From JAUMBM01 sp964441755 (GTDB lineage: Bacteria > Bacteroidota > Bacteroidia > Chitinophagales > Saprospiraceae): DNA of 64,000 nucleotides. Under the pieces are notes generated by a model that saw only the letters and a program-made list of their open reading frames with translations, was not told the DNA's origin and searched no databases. Each line of letters starts with the position of its first letter. Position 1 is the stretch's first letter. Made by a program: the position numbers and the translations under genes. The stretch is taken from assembly GCA_964441755.1 (NCBI GenBank), contig CAYTVG010000012.1, forward strand, positions 62,001-126,000, written 5' to 3'. This document shows, piece by piece, positions 16,626-25,140 of this stretch.

Positions 16626-17774
16626 ATGTACATGAAAGAAGACATCATACTCGTCGGGCCTGCCCATCCTTACAGGGGAGGTCTGGCTGCTTTCAATGAG
16701 CGTCTTGCCAGAGAGCTTATCAGCAGAGGTCATAAGGTCGTTGTGTATACCTTTACACTGCAGTATCCGTCGTTTTTGTTTCCGGGTAAAAGCCAGTTTT
16801 CAACGGCGGCAGCTCCTGCAGATATACCGATCGTGCGTCGACTGCACGCACTCAATCCTTTTAACTGGTTGCTGGCGGGCTGGGAACTCAGACGCAGAAA
16901 GCCCCGGCTGGTACTGGCGGCCTACTGGTTGCCGCTGCTGGCACCTTGTCTGGGTACCGTGCTGCGGATAGCGCGTACCCGCCACAGCAGTACGGCTGCA
17001 CTTGTGCACAACATGCTTCCCCACGAAAAACGTCCGGGGGACAGGCTGCTTTCCCGCTATTTCGCCGGCTCAGTCAATGCTTTTTTGGCACTTTCAGCCA
17101 GCGTAGCTACTGATATACGCTCCTTTTGCTCCCAAAAGCCCATTGCTGTTGTCCCGCACCCCGTCTATGACAGTTACGGTGATGCTGTTGGGCGTGCGGA
17201 AGCACTTGCTCATCTGGGCTTAGATCCGGCAGACCAGTACATCCTTTTTTTTGGGTTTATACGTCCGTACAAAGGGCTGGATATCCTGTTGCGCGCACTG
17301 TCAGCACCTGCCCTGGCCGACAACACCAGGCTTCGCCTTATCATTGCGGGGGAATTTTACGAGTCTCCTGCCTCCTACCATGAGCTGGTTGATTCACTGG
17401 GGATACAGGATCGCGTGATTTTTCGCACCGATTACATTCCGGACGAGGAGGTGCGCTATTACTTTGGCGCTGCCGATCTGGTCGTGCAGCCATACCGCAC
17501 GGCTACGCAGAGTGGTATATCGCAACTGGCCTGTCATTTTGGGGTTCCCATGGTCGTATCCAACGTAGGCGGACTAGCGGAGATCGTACCCAACGGGCAG
17601 GCAGGCTATGTGGTGGAAGGCAATGAAACAGCGGTGGCTGCTGCCATTGCTGATTTTTATGCGCAGGCACGGGCGGACTTATTCAGGGCAGGGGTGCAGC
17701 AGATTCGGCAACGATACACTTGGGCAGCACTGGCGGAAGAGGTTGAAAAGATGCTGCCGGCAAGGGAAGTCTGA
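16626..17774 (+). CDS. Glycosyltransferase family 4 (GT-B) enzyme
   Basis: 382 residues. The N-terminal half opens with ILVGPAHPYRGGLAAFNERL, the glycine-rich acceptor loop. The C-terminal half carries the nucleotide-sugar site: FFGFIRPYKGLDILLRAL, then VVQPYRTATQSGISQLACHF and GGLAEIVPNGQAGYVVEG. It transfers a sugar from a nucleotide donor to a lipid, polysaccharide or small acceptor at the cytoplasmic side of the membrane. It directly follows the antiporter gene (3 nt apart), so the two are probably one transcript, though a functional link is not obvious. A second ATG at 16632 could also serve as start. Confidence 0.9.
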   Translation: MYMKEDIILVGPAHPYRGGLAAFNERLARELISRGHKVVVYTFTLQYPSFLFPGKSQFSTAAAPADIPIVRRLHALNPFNWLLAGWELRRRKPRLVLAAYWLPLLAPCLGTVLRIARTRHSSTAALVHNMLPHEKRPGDRLLSRYFAGSVNAFLALSASVATDIRSFCSQKPIAVVPHPVYDSYGDAVGRAEALAHLGLDPADQYILFFGFIRPYKGLDILLRALSAPALADNTRLRLIIAGEFYESPASYHELVDSLGIQDRVIFRTDYIPDEEVRYYFGAADLVVQPYRTATQSGISQLACHFGVPMVVSNVGGLAEIVPNGQAGYVVEGNETAVAAAIADFYAQARADLFRAGVQQIRQRYTWAALAEEVEKMLPAREV

Positions 17775-17781
17775 GCCGCTT

Positions 17782-17851
17782 TGAGGTGCGCTTTTGCAGC
17801 CTGAGCTGCAAAAGCGCACCTCATATTTACCTGATTTTTTCAAAAAATCAG
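17782..17851. terminator. Double hairpin between convergent genes
   Basis: A perfect 19-bp stem (17782-17800 with 17805-17823) has a 4-nt loop. Just after it CTGATTTTTT (17831-17840) mirrors AAAAAATCAG (17842-17851). It is well placed to end transcription of the glycosyltransferase from one side and maeB from the other. Confidence 0.75.
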
Positions 17852-17865
17852 ACAAAGGCCTGTGG

Positions 17866-20139
17866 TCATCGATCGCTGTCGACGACAGCATAAGCTACCA
17901 TATTTAAGATCTCCCGCTCGGAGGAACCAACTTGCAGTACATGTACCGGCTTAGCCATACCCAGAAGTATTGGCCCCAGCGTCTCAATGCCGATGAGTGT
18001 GCGCATCAGGTTGTAGGTAATATTGCCGGCAGCAAGCTCCGGAAATATGAGCGTATTGGCTCCGCTGTCTGCCAATTTGCTGAAAGGAAAATTCTTGCGC
18101 ATCAGCTCCAGATCAAAGGGCAGGTGTGCCTGCATCTCACCTTCTATTAAAAGGTCAGGATACTTCTTTTGGAGAATAGCTGCGGCTTGTTGCATCTTAC
18201 CTGCTATATACCCCTGCGCACTGCCAAAGTTGGAATAACTGAGCAGGGCGATGCGGGGCTCAATATTGAATTTGCGTACCGCCTGGGCGGCCAGTTCGGT
18301 AATCTCAACAATATCTTCAACTGAAGGATTGATATTTACGGTAGTATCTGCCAGGAACAGGGGACCCATTTTGGTCATAAACACATGCATACCGGCAACA
18401 CGGCTCACGCCGGTTGCCGTACCAATGGTCTGCAGGGCCGGGCGTATGGTATCCGGGTAATTGCGGGTGATGCCTGATATGAGCGCGTCTGCTTCTCCCA
18501 TTTCCACCATCATGGCACCAAAATAATTGCGGTGGATCATGTTTTTTTGCGACTTGGTGACGCTCATGCCTTTTCGCTGGCGCTTTTCATAGAGTCGCTC
18601 GCTGTAAACTTTTCTCGTTTCAGCGGTATCGGCAGCCTTGGGGTCGAGTATAGGGACATCGTGAAGGTCGATGTTAAAAGTATCCATCAGGTTGCGGATG
18701 ATGTCCTCGTTGCCCAATAAGATCGGGAAGGCGATGCGCTCGTCCCTCGCCAGTTGGGCAGCTTTTAGTACGCGTACATCCTCAGCATCTCCGAAGACAA
18801 CACGCTTGGGCTTGCGTCTGGCTTTGTTGACGAGTACCCGCATGAGCTGGTTGTCGCGGCCTGTACGCCTGGCGAGTTGCTGCTCGTATTCATCCCAGTT
18901 GATAATGGGCTGGCGGGCAACGCCCGACTCCATAGCTGCCCGGGCAACTGCCGGAGCCACGATGGTAAGCAGGCGCGGATCCATAGGTTTGGGGATGATA
19001 TAGCTGCGGCCAAAGGTGAGATTTGGCTCTCCATAGGCCATGGTGACGATATCGGGCACAGGCCGCTTGGCGAGCTCTGCAATCGCATATACAGCCGCTC
19101 TTTTCATCGCCTCATTGATATCCGTTGCCCGAACGTCCAGCGCCCCACGGAAAATATAGGGGAAACCCAGTACATTATTGACCTGATTGGGATAGTCAGA
19201 GCGGCCGGTAGCCATGATGATGTCTTCCCTTGCTGCAACAGCTGTCTCATAATCAATCTCAGGGGTGGGGTTGGCCATAGCAAAAACAATGGGATTGCTG
19301 GCCATGCTGCGAATCATGCCGGCATCGACAATATTGCCGACCGACAGACCCAGAAAAACATCGGCACCCGCCAGGGCATCGGCGAGCCGCGCAGTAGGGG
19401 GGTAGTTGCGCGTGGCAAACTGCCTGCGGAGCTCGTCGAGGTCTGTGCGATCCGCATGCAAAATGCCGTCTTTGTCAAACATGGTTATGTTTTCAATCCG
19501 CGCACCAAGCAGTACATACATGAGAGCACATGATATGGCTGATGCACCAGCCCCCGATACGACAAACCGTACCTGCTCAATGGGCTTGCCGACGAGCTCC
19601 AGGGCATTGATGAGGGCAGCTCCGCTGATGATGGCTGTACCGTGCTGGTCATCGTGCATTACCGGAATATTCAGGGATGCACGCAGTTTTTTTTCAATCT
19701 CAAAACACTCAGGCGCCTTGATGTCTTCAAGATTGATTCCGCCAAAAGTGGGGGCTATCCGCCTGACTGTTTCAACAAACTCGTCTATGTCCTTGGTATC
19801 GATCTCTATATCGAAAACGTCGATGTCAGCATAAATTTTGAAGAGTACACCCTTCCCCTCCATGACGGGCTTGGAAGCTTCGGGACCAATATCTCCCAGT
19901 CCAAGTACAGCGGTGCCATTGCTAATGACTGCCACCAGATTGCCTTTGGCTGTGTACTGGTAGACTGCTTCCGGTCGTGCGGCAATTTCGAGGCATGGAT
20001 CGGCAACACCAGGGGAGTAGGCGAGTGATAAGTCGCGCTGGGAGTTGGTCTCTTTGGTAGGTACAACCTCAATTTTTCCGGGTCGCCCTTTGGCATGGTA
20101 GTACAGCGCGTCTTCCTTCTTAATTTTTTTAGTTTCCAT
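17866..20139 (-). CDS. maeB: NADP-dependent malic enzyme with phosphotransacetylase-like domain
   Basis: 757 residues, the size of MaeB. Residues about 1-430 are malic enzyme: LAYSPGVADPCLEIA, GLGDIGPEASKPVMEGKGVL, EDIKAPECFEIEKKLR with HDDQHGTA, and the NAD(P)-binding stretch VVSGAGASAISCA. Residues about 440-757 are phosphotransacetylase-like (PKRVVFGDAEDVRVLKAAQL, FLADTTVNINPS), a regulatory module in known MaeB proteins. The enzyme converts malate to pyruvate and CO2 with NADPH formation. ATG 20139 (METKKIKKEDAL) is chosen over an upstream start because family members begin there. Confidence 0.96.
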   Translation of the reverse strand: METKKIKKEDALYYHAKGRPGKIEVVPTKETNSQRDLSLAYSPGVADPCLEIAARPEAVYQYTAKGNLVAVISNGTAVLGLGDIGPEASKPVMEGKGVLFKIYADIDVFDIEIDTKDIDEFVETVRRIAPTFGGINLEDIKAPECFEIEKKLRASLNIPVMHDDQHGTAIISGAALINALELVGKPIEQVRFVVSGAGASAISCALMYVLLGARIENITMFDKDGILHADRTDLDELRRQFATRNYPPTARLADALAGADVFLGLSVGNIVDAGMIRSMASNPIVFAMANPTPEIDYETAVAAREDIIMATGRSDYPNQVNNVLGFPYIFRGALDVRATDINEAMKRAAVYAIAELAKRPVPDIVTMAYGEPNLTFGRSYIIPKPMDPRLLTIVAPAVARAAMESGVARQPIINWDEYEQQLARRTGRDNQLMRVLVNKARRKPKRVVFGDAEDVRVLKAAQLARDERIAFPILLGNEDIIRNLMDTFNIDLHDVPILDPKAADTAETRKVYSERLYEKRQRKGMSVTKSQKNMIHRNYFGAMMVEMGEADALISGITRNYPDTIRPALQTIGTATGVSRVAGMHVFMTKMGPLFLADTTVNINPSVEDIVEITELAAQAVRKFNIEPRIALLSYSNFGSAQGYIAGKMQQAAAILQKKYPDLLIEGEMQAHLPFDLELMRKNFPFSKLADSGANTLIFPELAAGNITYNLMRTLIGIETLGPILLGMAKPVHVLQVGSSEREILNMVAYAVVDSDR

Positions 20140-20195
20140 ACGTCTGTTTGGTATAGTTGGCTGCCAGAAAATCGTTACTTCTTCTCGGCAGGGAC

Positions 20196-20204
20196 GCAAA
20201 TTTA
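20196..20204 (-). promoter_or_regulatory. -7 promoter element for maeB
   Basis: On the minus strand TAAATTTGC matches TAnnTTTG, about 57 nt upstream of the maeB start. No clear -33 element. Confidence 0.55.
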
Positions 20205-20315
20205 GGTATAAGTGCGTAGCTTTTGGTTATTCATTCACAGGTTTTGGCAATGCCTTGGTTTTCAGGTGTAAAAAAAGTATGCATGCCGTGGGATACCTGC
20301 TTGCCTCGCAATTCT

Positions 20316-20346
20316 TTTGCAGAACGCTCGTTTTGCTGTACCTTTA
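20316..20346 (+). promoter_or_regulatory. Promoter for the dihydroorotase-like operon
   Basis: TTTG (20316-20319), a 19-nt spacer, then TACCTTTA (20339-20346), one base from the -7 consensus. The first gene starts at 20366. Confidence 0.5.
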
Positions 20347-20365
20347 AGCCCAAGAGTTTTAGTGT

Positions 20366-21628
20366 ATGATGCATCATTTGATAAAAAACGTCACCATCGT
20401 TGATCCTGCTTCTCCCTATAACGGTCAACAGTTGGATGTACGGCTGCAAGGCGGGCGTATTGCAGCTATGGGACAGGGCCTGGCGGCTGAGGGAGCGCAG
20501 CTGTGGGAGGCTGCTGCTGCCTGCCTTTCACCCGGTTGGGTTGACCAGGGGGCTTTCGTGGAAGATCCCGGGCTCGAGCATCGCGAAGATCTCAACTCAC
20601 TTGCCAGGGCTGCCGCCGCTGGTGGATATACACAGCTGATTATTGAACCGGATGCGCAGCCGGTACGTCACGACAAGTCAGGTATCCTGTACGTTTGCAG
20701 GCAGTCGGCAGATCTGCCCGTTGCCATACATCCACTGGGAGCCTTAAGTCGCGAGCTGTCGGGCAAGGAACTGAGTGAGATGATCGATATGCGGCAGGCG
20801 GGCGCGCTGGCTTTCAGCAACGGAAGCCAGCCGGTCACGCATGCGGGCTTGCTGTTGCGGGCCTTGTTGTACGTAAAAGCCTTTGACGGCCTTGTCATCA
20901 ATCGCCCGTTGGATGAGTCAGTATCTCCCGGCGGGCAGCTGCACGAGGGACGTATGAGTACGCAGTTGGGAATGCGCGGTATACCGGCCTTGGCTGAAGA
21001 GCTCATGATTGAGCGGGACTTGCGTCTGCTGGCCTATACGGATTCCAGACTGCATCTGGCCAATATCTCAACTGCGGCTGCTGTCGAACAGGTGCGCAGC
21101 GCCAAAAAGGCCGGTTTGCGCGTGACGGCTTCTGTGGCTGCGCTCAACCTGGTTTATACAGATGAGGTGCTGGCAGATTTTGATACAAATTTCAAACTCA
21201 TGCCTCCGCTGCGGGCAGAAGACGATCGCGCAGCACTGGTTGAAGGTCTGGCAGATGGTAGCATCGACTGGGTGAGCAGTAACCATCGTCCGTTGGAGGT
21301 CGAAGCTAAGATGCTGGAGTTTCCTTATGCTGATTTCGGGGCCATCGGGCTTGAGAGTGCCTTTGGGCTTATGCGCAAAGCTACGGTCGGACAAATACCG
21401 CTGGAGGTACTGATTGACAGACTGTGCTATCGGCCACGAGCGGCCCTTGGCTTGCCCGCAGCAACTATTGAGCTGGGAGCAGCCGCAGATCTTACACTTT
21501 TTGCACCCGACGAACGCTGGGTTTTTGGAAGTCAGCATATTCGTTCCAAATCGGCCAATACACCGCTTATTGGTCAGGAGCTGCTGGGGCGCCCGCTGGC
21601 TGTTTTTTATCATCAACATCAGGCATAA
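20366..21628 (+). CDS. Dihydroorotase homologue lacking metal ligands (probably inactive)
   Basis: 420 residues with the amidohydrolase layout of dihydroorotase. The segment normally reading DLHVHLREPG is here DQGAFVEDPG (about residue 60), so both metal-binding histidines and the substrate-binding Arg are gone. The segment usually reading TDHAPH is SNHRPL, so the catalytic Asp is replaced. Yet the scaffold is well kept (HLANISTAAAVEQVRSAKKA; DTNFKLMPPLRAEDDRAALV). It cannot be a normal zinc dihydroorotase. Non-catalytic dihydroorotase homologues are known to support aspartate transcarbamoylase structurally, which is one option. The following gene overlaps its stop codon by 1 nt. Confidence 0.85.
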   Translation: MMHHLIKNVTIVDPASPYNGQQLDVRLQGGRIAAMGQGLAAEGAQLWEAAAACLSPGWVDQGAFVEDPGLEHREDLNSLARAAAAGGYTQLIIEPDAQPVRHDKSGILYVCRQSADLPVAIHPLGALSRELSGKELSEMIDMRQAGALAFSNGSQPVTHAGLLLRALLYVKAFDGLVINRPLDESVSPGGQLHEGRMSTQLGMRGIPALAEELMIERDLRLLAYTDSRLHLANISTAAAVEQVRSAKKAGLRVTASVAALNLVYTDEVLADFDTNFKLMPPLRAEDDRAALVEGLADGSIDWVSSNHRPLEVEAKMLEFPYADFGAIGLESAFGLMRKATVGQIPLEVLIDRLCYRPRAALGLPAATIELGAAADLTLFAPDERWVFGSQHIRSKSANTPLIGQELLGRPLAVFYHQHQA

Positions 21629-22134
21629 TGCTTACGAATCAACCCAAAGAGCAGCCGGAACAACCTTCGGCCGCTGAAGCCTGGCAAGGTACAGGCGGAA
21701 AAAACGGTCTGCTGGCCGGCGTGTATACGGTCGCAGCTTTCTCAGTCGTCTATGCCTTGAATCCGGCATGGATGCTGCACAGAGCCTGGTTTCTCGGGTC
21801 CTTTGTAATTTATATCGCCTTGATGTTCAGAGCAGCACTCAGCAGCGGCGGGGAGGTGTTCAGGGATGTAGTGCGTTCACCTTTTATTGTGTTCATTGTA
21901 GCCAATCTGATATTTCACCTGTTTTATTATATACTGTTTACTTTTATAGACCCCGGCTTGTACGATCTTCAGTTGAAGTTGCTGACGGAAGCCGGGCAGC
22001 TGCCCAACAAAGCTGATCGGGAATCTTTGATAATGACGCCGGCAAAGTCCTTGTTTACCTATATCAACAGTCTGATTGGTGGCTTCGCATTGTCGTCTGT
22101 CATCGCTTTTATTGTCCTCAAAACTCGTCGCTAA
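21628..22134 (+). CDS. DUF4199-like small membrane protein
   Basis: 168 residues with about four hydrophobic segments: LLAGVYTVAAFSVVYAL, AWFLGSFVIYIALMF, FIVFIVANLIFHLFYYILFT and a C-terminal GGFALSSVIAFIVLK. The loop between the third and fourth segments is charged. The pattern matches DUF4199 proteins, which are common in Bacteroidota and of unknown function. Its ATG shares an A with the stop of the dihydroorotase homologue (TAATG), and the next gene begins directly after its own stop, so all three are translationally linked. Confidence 0.75.
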   Translation: MLTNQPKEQPEQPSAAEAWQGTGGKNGLLAGVYTVAAFSVVYALNPAWMLHRAWFLGSFVIYIALMFRAALSSGGEVFRDVVRSPFIVFIVANLIFHLFYYILFTFIDPGLYDLQLKLLTEAGQLPNKADRESLIMTPAKSLFTYINSLIGGFALSSVIAFIVLKTRR

Positions 22135-23100
22135 GTGGATCTTTCAATCATCGTACCTCTTTACAATGAAGACGAATCGCTGCCGGAACTGGTGAGCTGG
22201 ATCGCACGGGTGGTTGATCCTATGCGGATCAGCTACGAAATTTTGTTGGTGGACGATGGTAGCTCAGACCAGTCCTGGCAAGTGGTACGCAGGCTGTCGC
22301 AAGATTATACGACGGTCAGAGGAATTAAATTCCGCCGCAATTACGGTAAGTCCCCTGCTTTACATACGGGCTTTGAAGCTTGTCAGGGAAGAGTAGTCAT
22401 CACCATGGATGCTGACTTACAGGATAGTCCCGACGAGATTCCCTCTCTGTACGAAATGATCGATGCTCAGGGCTTTGACTTGGTATCGGGTTGGAAAAAG
22501 CATCGACAGGATCCCTTGGGCAAAACACTGCCTTCAAAGTTCTTCAATGCCGTTACGCGGTATGTCAGTGGTATTCATCTCCACGATTTCAATTGTGGTC
22601 TGAAAGCTTACAGAAAAGAGGTCGTAAAAAGCATTGAAGTGTACGGGGATATGCATCGACATATTCCTTTACTGGCCAAGTGGGCGGGTTTCAATAAAAT
22701 TACCGAAAAAATAGTCGTACACAGACCGAGAAAATACGGTCAAAGTAAATTTGGGGTTTCCCGTCTGGTCACCGGTTTTCTGGATCTCTTAACGTTGCTG
22801 TTTATTGGTAAATTTGGTAAGCGTCCTATGCATTTTTTTGGGGGTATGGGTACGGTCATTTTTCTGCTCGGGCTGGGCTCCGCCCTGTACATCGGCCTCA
22901 CCAAATTGTATCGCTTGTCACAGGGAGAGCCAACCATACTGGTAGCGGATAATCCCTACTTTTTCATAGCGCTAACCTGCATGATTATCGGCACGCTTTT
23001 ATTTGTGACAGGCTTTCTCGCAGAGCTGTTAATACGCAATGGGGCTGACCGCAATGTCTACCAGATTGATGAAAAAATAGGCTGGCCCTGGCCTTCCTGA
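22135..23100 (+). CDS. Glycosyltransferase family 2, polyprenyl-phosphate sugar transferase type
   Basis: 321 residues starting at GTG 22135, immediately after the previous stop. The N-terminal catalytic domain shows IIVPLYNEDESLPELV, LLVDDGSSDQSW and MDADLQDSPDEIP (metal-binding Asp pair). The C-terminal part has two membrane spans (FFGGMGTVIFLLGLGSALYI and FFIALTCMIIGTLLFVTGFL). This layout matches dolichyl/undecaprenyl-phosphate mannosyl or glucosyl transferases, which move a sugar onto a lipid carrier for envelope glycans or protein glycosylation. It closes the three-gene cluster. Confidence 0.9.
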   Translation: MDLSIIVPLYNEDESLPELVSWIARVVDPMRISYEILLVDDGSSDQSWQVVRRLSQDYTTVRGIKFRRNYGKSPALHTGFEACQGRVVITMDADLQDSPDEIPSLYEMIDAQGFDLVSGWKKHRQDPLGKTLPSKFFNAVTRYVSGIHLHDFNCGLKAYRKEVVKSIEVYGDMHRHIPLLAKWAGFNKITEKIVVHRPRKYGQSKFGVSRLVTGFLDLLTLLFIGKFGKRPMHFFGGMGTVIFLLGLGSALYIGLTKLYRLSQGEPTILVADNPYFFIALTCMIIGTLLFVTGFLAELLIRNGADRNVYQIDEKIGWPWPS

Positions 23101-23108
23101 GGCAGGGA

Positions 23109-23138
23109 TGTCTCTGAGCGGGAAAAATTTTCCAGACA
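23109..23138. terminator. Hairpin between convergent transcripts
   Basis: TGTCT (23109-23113) pairs with AGACA (23134-23138) around an inner GGAAAA/TTTTCC palindrome. It lies between the GT2 stop and the end of the aromatic operon. Confidence 0.45.
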
Positions 23139-23156
23139 GCGTCCGGGCTGCGGCGC

Positions 23157-24260
23157 CTAGGCCTCTGCCCGTTTGTCATTCATGATCTTATCCTGTCGTT
23201 CAATAGACTCCTGGTGTATGGCACGCAGAACGGTCGTGATAAACTCCTCGCTAAGCCCGCGGATGTGTCCCTTGGCAATTGCCTTTTCCAGAATCTCACT
23301 CCAGCGCGATGTCTGCAGAATAGCAATATTGTTACGCTTTTTATAGGCACCAATTTTTTCGGCCATATCCATACGCCGCCCAAGCAATTTGAGTACCTCG
23401 TCATCGATATGGTCAATTTCCTTGCGCAGGTAGTCGATATGCTCTAAGTATTCGATATTATCTGTGGTTGCCTGCCGACGAATCAACCCGTTCATCAATA
23501 ATTGATACTGCTGCGGTGTAATTTGTTGAGCAGCATCACTCCAGGCATTGTCAGGATCGGGATGAACCTCTGTCATGAGGCCGTCGTAGTTGAGGTCATA
23601 GGCCTCCTGCGCGACCTCGGCCAGCAGATCGCGGCGTCCGCAGATATGGCTGTTGTCACAGATGAGCTGCAGATCCGGATACCGGCGCTTAAGTTCAATA
23701 GCCAGCTGCCAGCGCGGCAGGTTGCGGTATTTTTCCTCCCCGTGAGCGGAGAATCCCCTGTGTATGACGCCAATGCGGCGAATGCCGGCATTGTAGATGC
23801 GCTCAATAGCACCTATCCACAGGCTGAGATCAGGATTGATGGGGTTTTTGATGAGCACAGGAATATCCATACCATCGAGTGCATCAGCAACTTCCTGTAC
23901 AGAGAATGGGTTGACGGTGGTGCGGGCACCTATCCACAGCACATCAATATTGTGTTTGAGTGCTTCATATACGTGTTCGGCCTTGGCTACTTCAGTTGAC
24001 ACCTTGAGCCCTGTCGCTTCTCTGACGCTTTTCAGCCAGCCGAGACCGGGTTTGCCTACACCTTCAAAGGAGCCGGGGCGCGTGCGGGGTTTCCAGATAC
24101 CCGCGCGGAAAAGATCGATGCCCTGGTCTTTCAGACCATGGGCGGTGGCAAGCATTTGTACCTCAGTTTCTGCACTGCAGGGGCCGGCAATCAGGATGGG
24201 CTGGCCGGGCGCTTTTTCGATGGCAGGTTTAAACGTCATAAGTATACTTGGTTGCACCAT
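23157..24260 (-). CDS. Bifunctional DAHP synthase / chorismate mutase
   Basis: 367 residues from ATG 24260; 24239 is an alternative, and the open frame extends further upstream only by overlapping tyrA. Residues about 20-265 are a type I-beta 3-deoxy-7-phosphoheptulonate synthase: ILIAGPCSAETEVQM, FRAGIWKPRTRPGSFEG, HRGFS and CDNSHICGRRDLL. Residues about 275-355 are an AroQ-type chorismate mutase (YLRKEIDHIDDEVLKLLGRR, MAEKIGAYKK). The protein thus makes the first step of the shikimate pathway and the step turning chorismate into prephenate. It is the last gene of the pheA-aminotransferase-tyrA operon, 37 nt after tyrA. Confidence 0.95.
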   Translation of the reverse strand: MVQPSILMTFKPAIEKAPGQPILIAGPCSAETEVQMLATAHGLKDQGIDLFRAGIWKPRTRPGSFEGVGKPGLGWLKSVREATGLKVSTEVAKAEHVYEALKHNIDVLWIGARTTVNPFSVQEVADALDGMDIPVLIKNPINPDLSLWIGAIERIYNAGIRRIGVIHRGFSAHGEEKYRNLPRWQLAIELKRRYPDLQLICDNSHICGRRDLLAEVAQEAYDLNYDGLMTEVHPDPDNAWSDAAQQITPQQYQLLMNGLIRRQATTDNIEYLEHIDYLRKEIDHIDDEVLKLLGRRMDMAEKIGAYKKRNNIAILQTSRWSEILEKAIAKGHIRGLSEEFITTVLRAIHQESIERQDKIMNDKRAEA

Positions 24261-24297
24261 GCCATTTGCCGGGGGCAAATGCATGGAGGGGTGAACA

Positions 24298-25140
24298 TTA
24301 AGACAATATTTTTCGGATTTTGTTGGCCTCCTCAATGAGCGCTCGAAATGTTTCAAAGTCGCGCTTGATGAGTAAGGTGCGAAAACGAGAGAGCTGGCTG
24401 ATGTGCTCGTCAAGCACGTCGAGTATGTGGTCGCGGTTGTCCCGAAAAATGGGGATCCACATGTTGGAAGCACTTTTGGCAAGCCTCACTGTCGAATCAA
24501 AGCCGCCACTTGCAAGCTGGAAGATGCGATTTTCATCTTTTTCCTTCTCCAATACCGTAAGGGCCAGCGCAAAAGAGCTGATATGGGATATGTGGGATAC
24601 ATAGGCGGCATGCAAATCGTGGTCGGCGGCTTCCATCTCTATGATGCGCATAGGGATGGAAGCGTACATGGCACGGACAGTAGCTACTGCATCGGCATCG
24701 CTTTGGTCCAGATCGCAGAGGACGCTGCATTTGTGGCTAAAAAGGTTGGGCAGAGCCGCCTCAGGGCCCGAATATTCGGTGCCGGCCATAGGGTGTGTAG
24801 CCACGTATCGGCCTCTGCGCGGATGGTCGTGCACAATGTCAACCAGGCTTTTTTTGGTCGAACCAACATCTATCACAACCTGCTGTTGGTCAATGAGGTC
24901 GAGGACAGTAGGTAGCAATCGCTGCAGTACATCTACCGGTGTGGCCAGTATTATCAGGTGGCTTTGTTGTACGGCTTCTGCCAGCGAAGCATCTTCGTCA
25001 ATGAGTCGGCGGCGTATCGCCTTGTCTGCATGACTCGTAAGGCTGTCTACGCCAATGATACGGCTGGCAAAGCCATTTTCTTTGAGCGCAATGGCCAGCG
25101 AACCTCCGATAAGTCCTATGCCGATAATGCTAATAATCAT
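24298..25140 (-). CDS. tyrA: Prephenate dehydrogenase
   Basis: 280 residues. The N terminus MIISIIGIGLIGGSLAIALK is a Rossmann NAD(P) loop (GxGxxGG). THPMAGTEYSGPEAALPNLF contains the conserved HPMAG, and HDLHAAYVSHISHISSFALA supplies the His-rich helix seen in the family. The enzyme oxidatively decarboxylates prephenate to 4-hydroxyphenylpyruvate for tyrosine. There is no ACT domain, so feedback control by tyrosine through that module is absent. Its ATG overlaps the stop of the aminotransferase gene by 4 nt. Confidence 0.95.
   Translation of the reverse strand: MIISIIGIGLIGGSLAIALKENGFASRIIGVDSLTSHADKAIRRRLIDEDASLAEAVQQSHLIILATPVDVLQRLLPTVLDLIDQQQVVIDVGSTKKSLVDIVHDHPRRGRYVATHPMAGTEYSGPEAALPNLFSHKCSVLCDLDQSDADAVATVRAMYASIPMRIIEMEAADHDLHAAYVSHISHISSFALALTVLEKEKDENRIFQLASGGFDSTVRLAKSASNMWIPIFRDNRDHILDVLDEHISQLSRFRTLLIKRDFETFRALIEEANKIRKILS

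Noticed and set aside
24261..24482. N-terminal extension of DAHP synthase-chorismate mutase by 74 codons
   Set aside because: The extension overlaps the end of tyrA and has low-complexity composition; family members begin near residue 75 of that frame.
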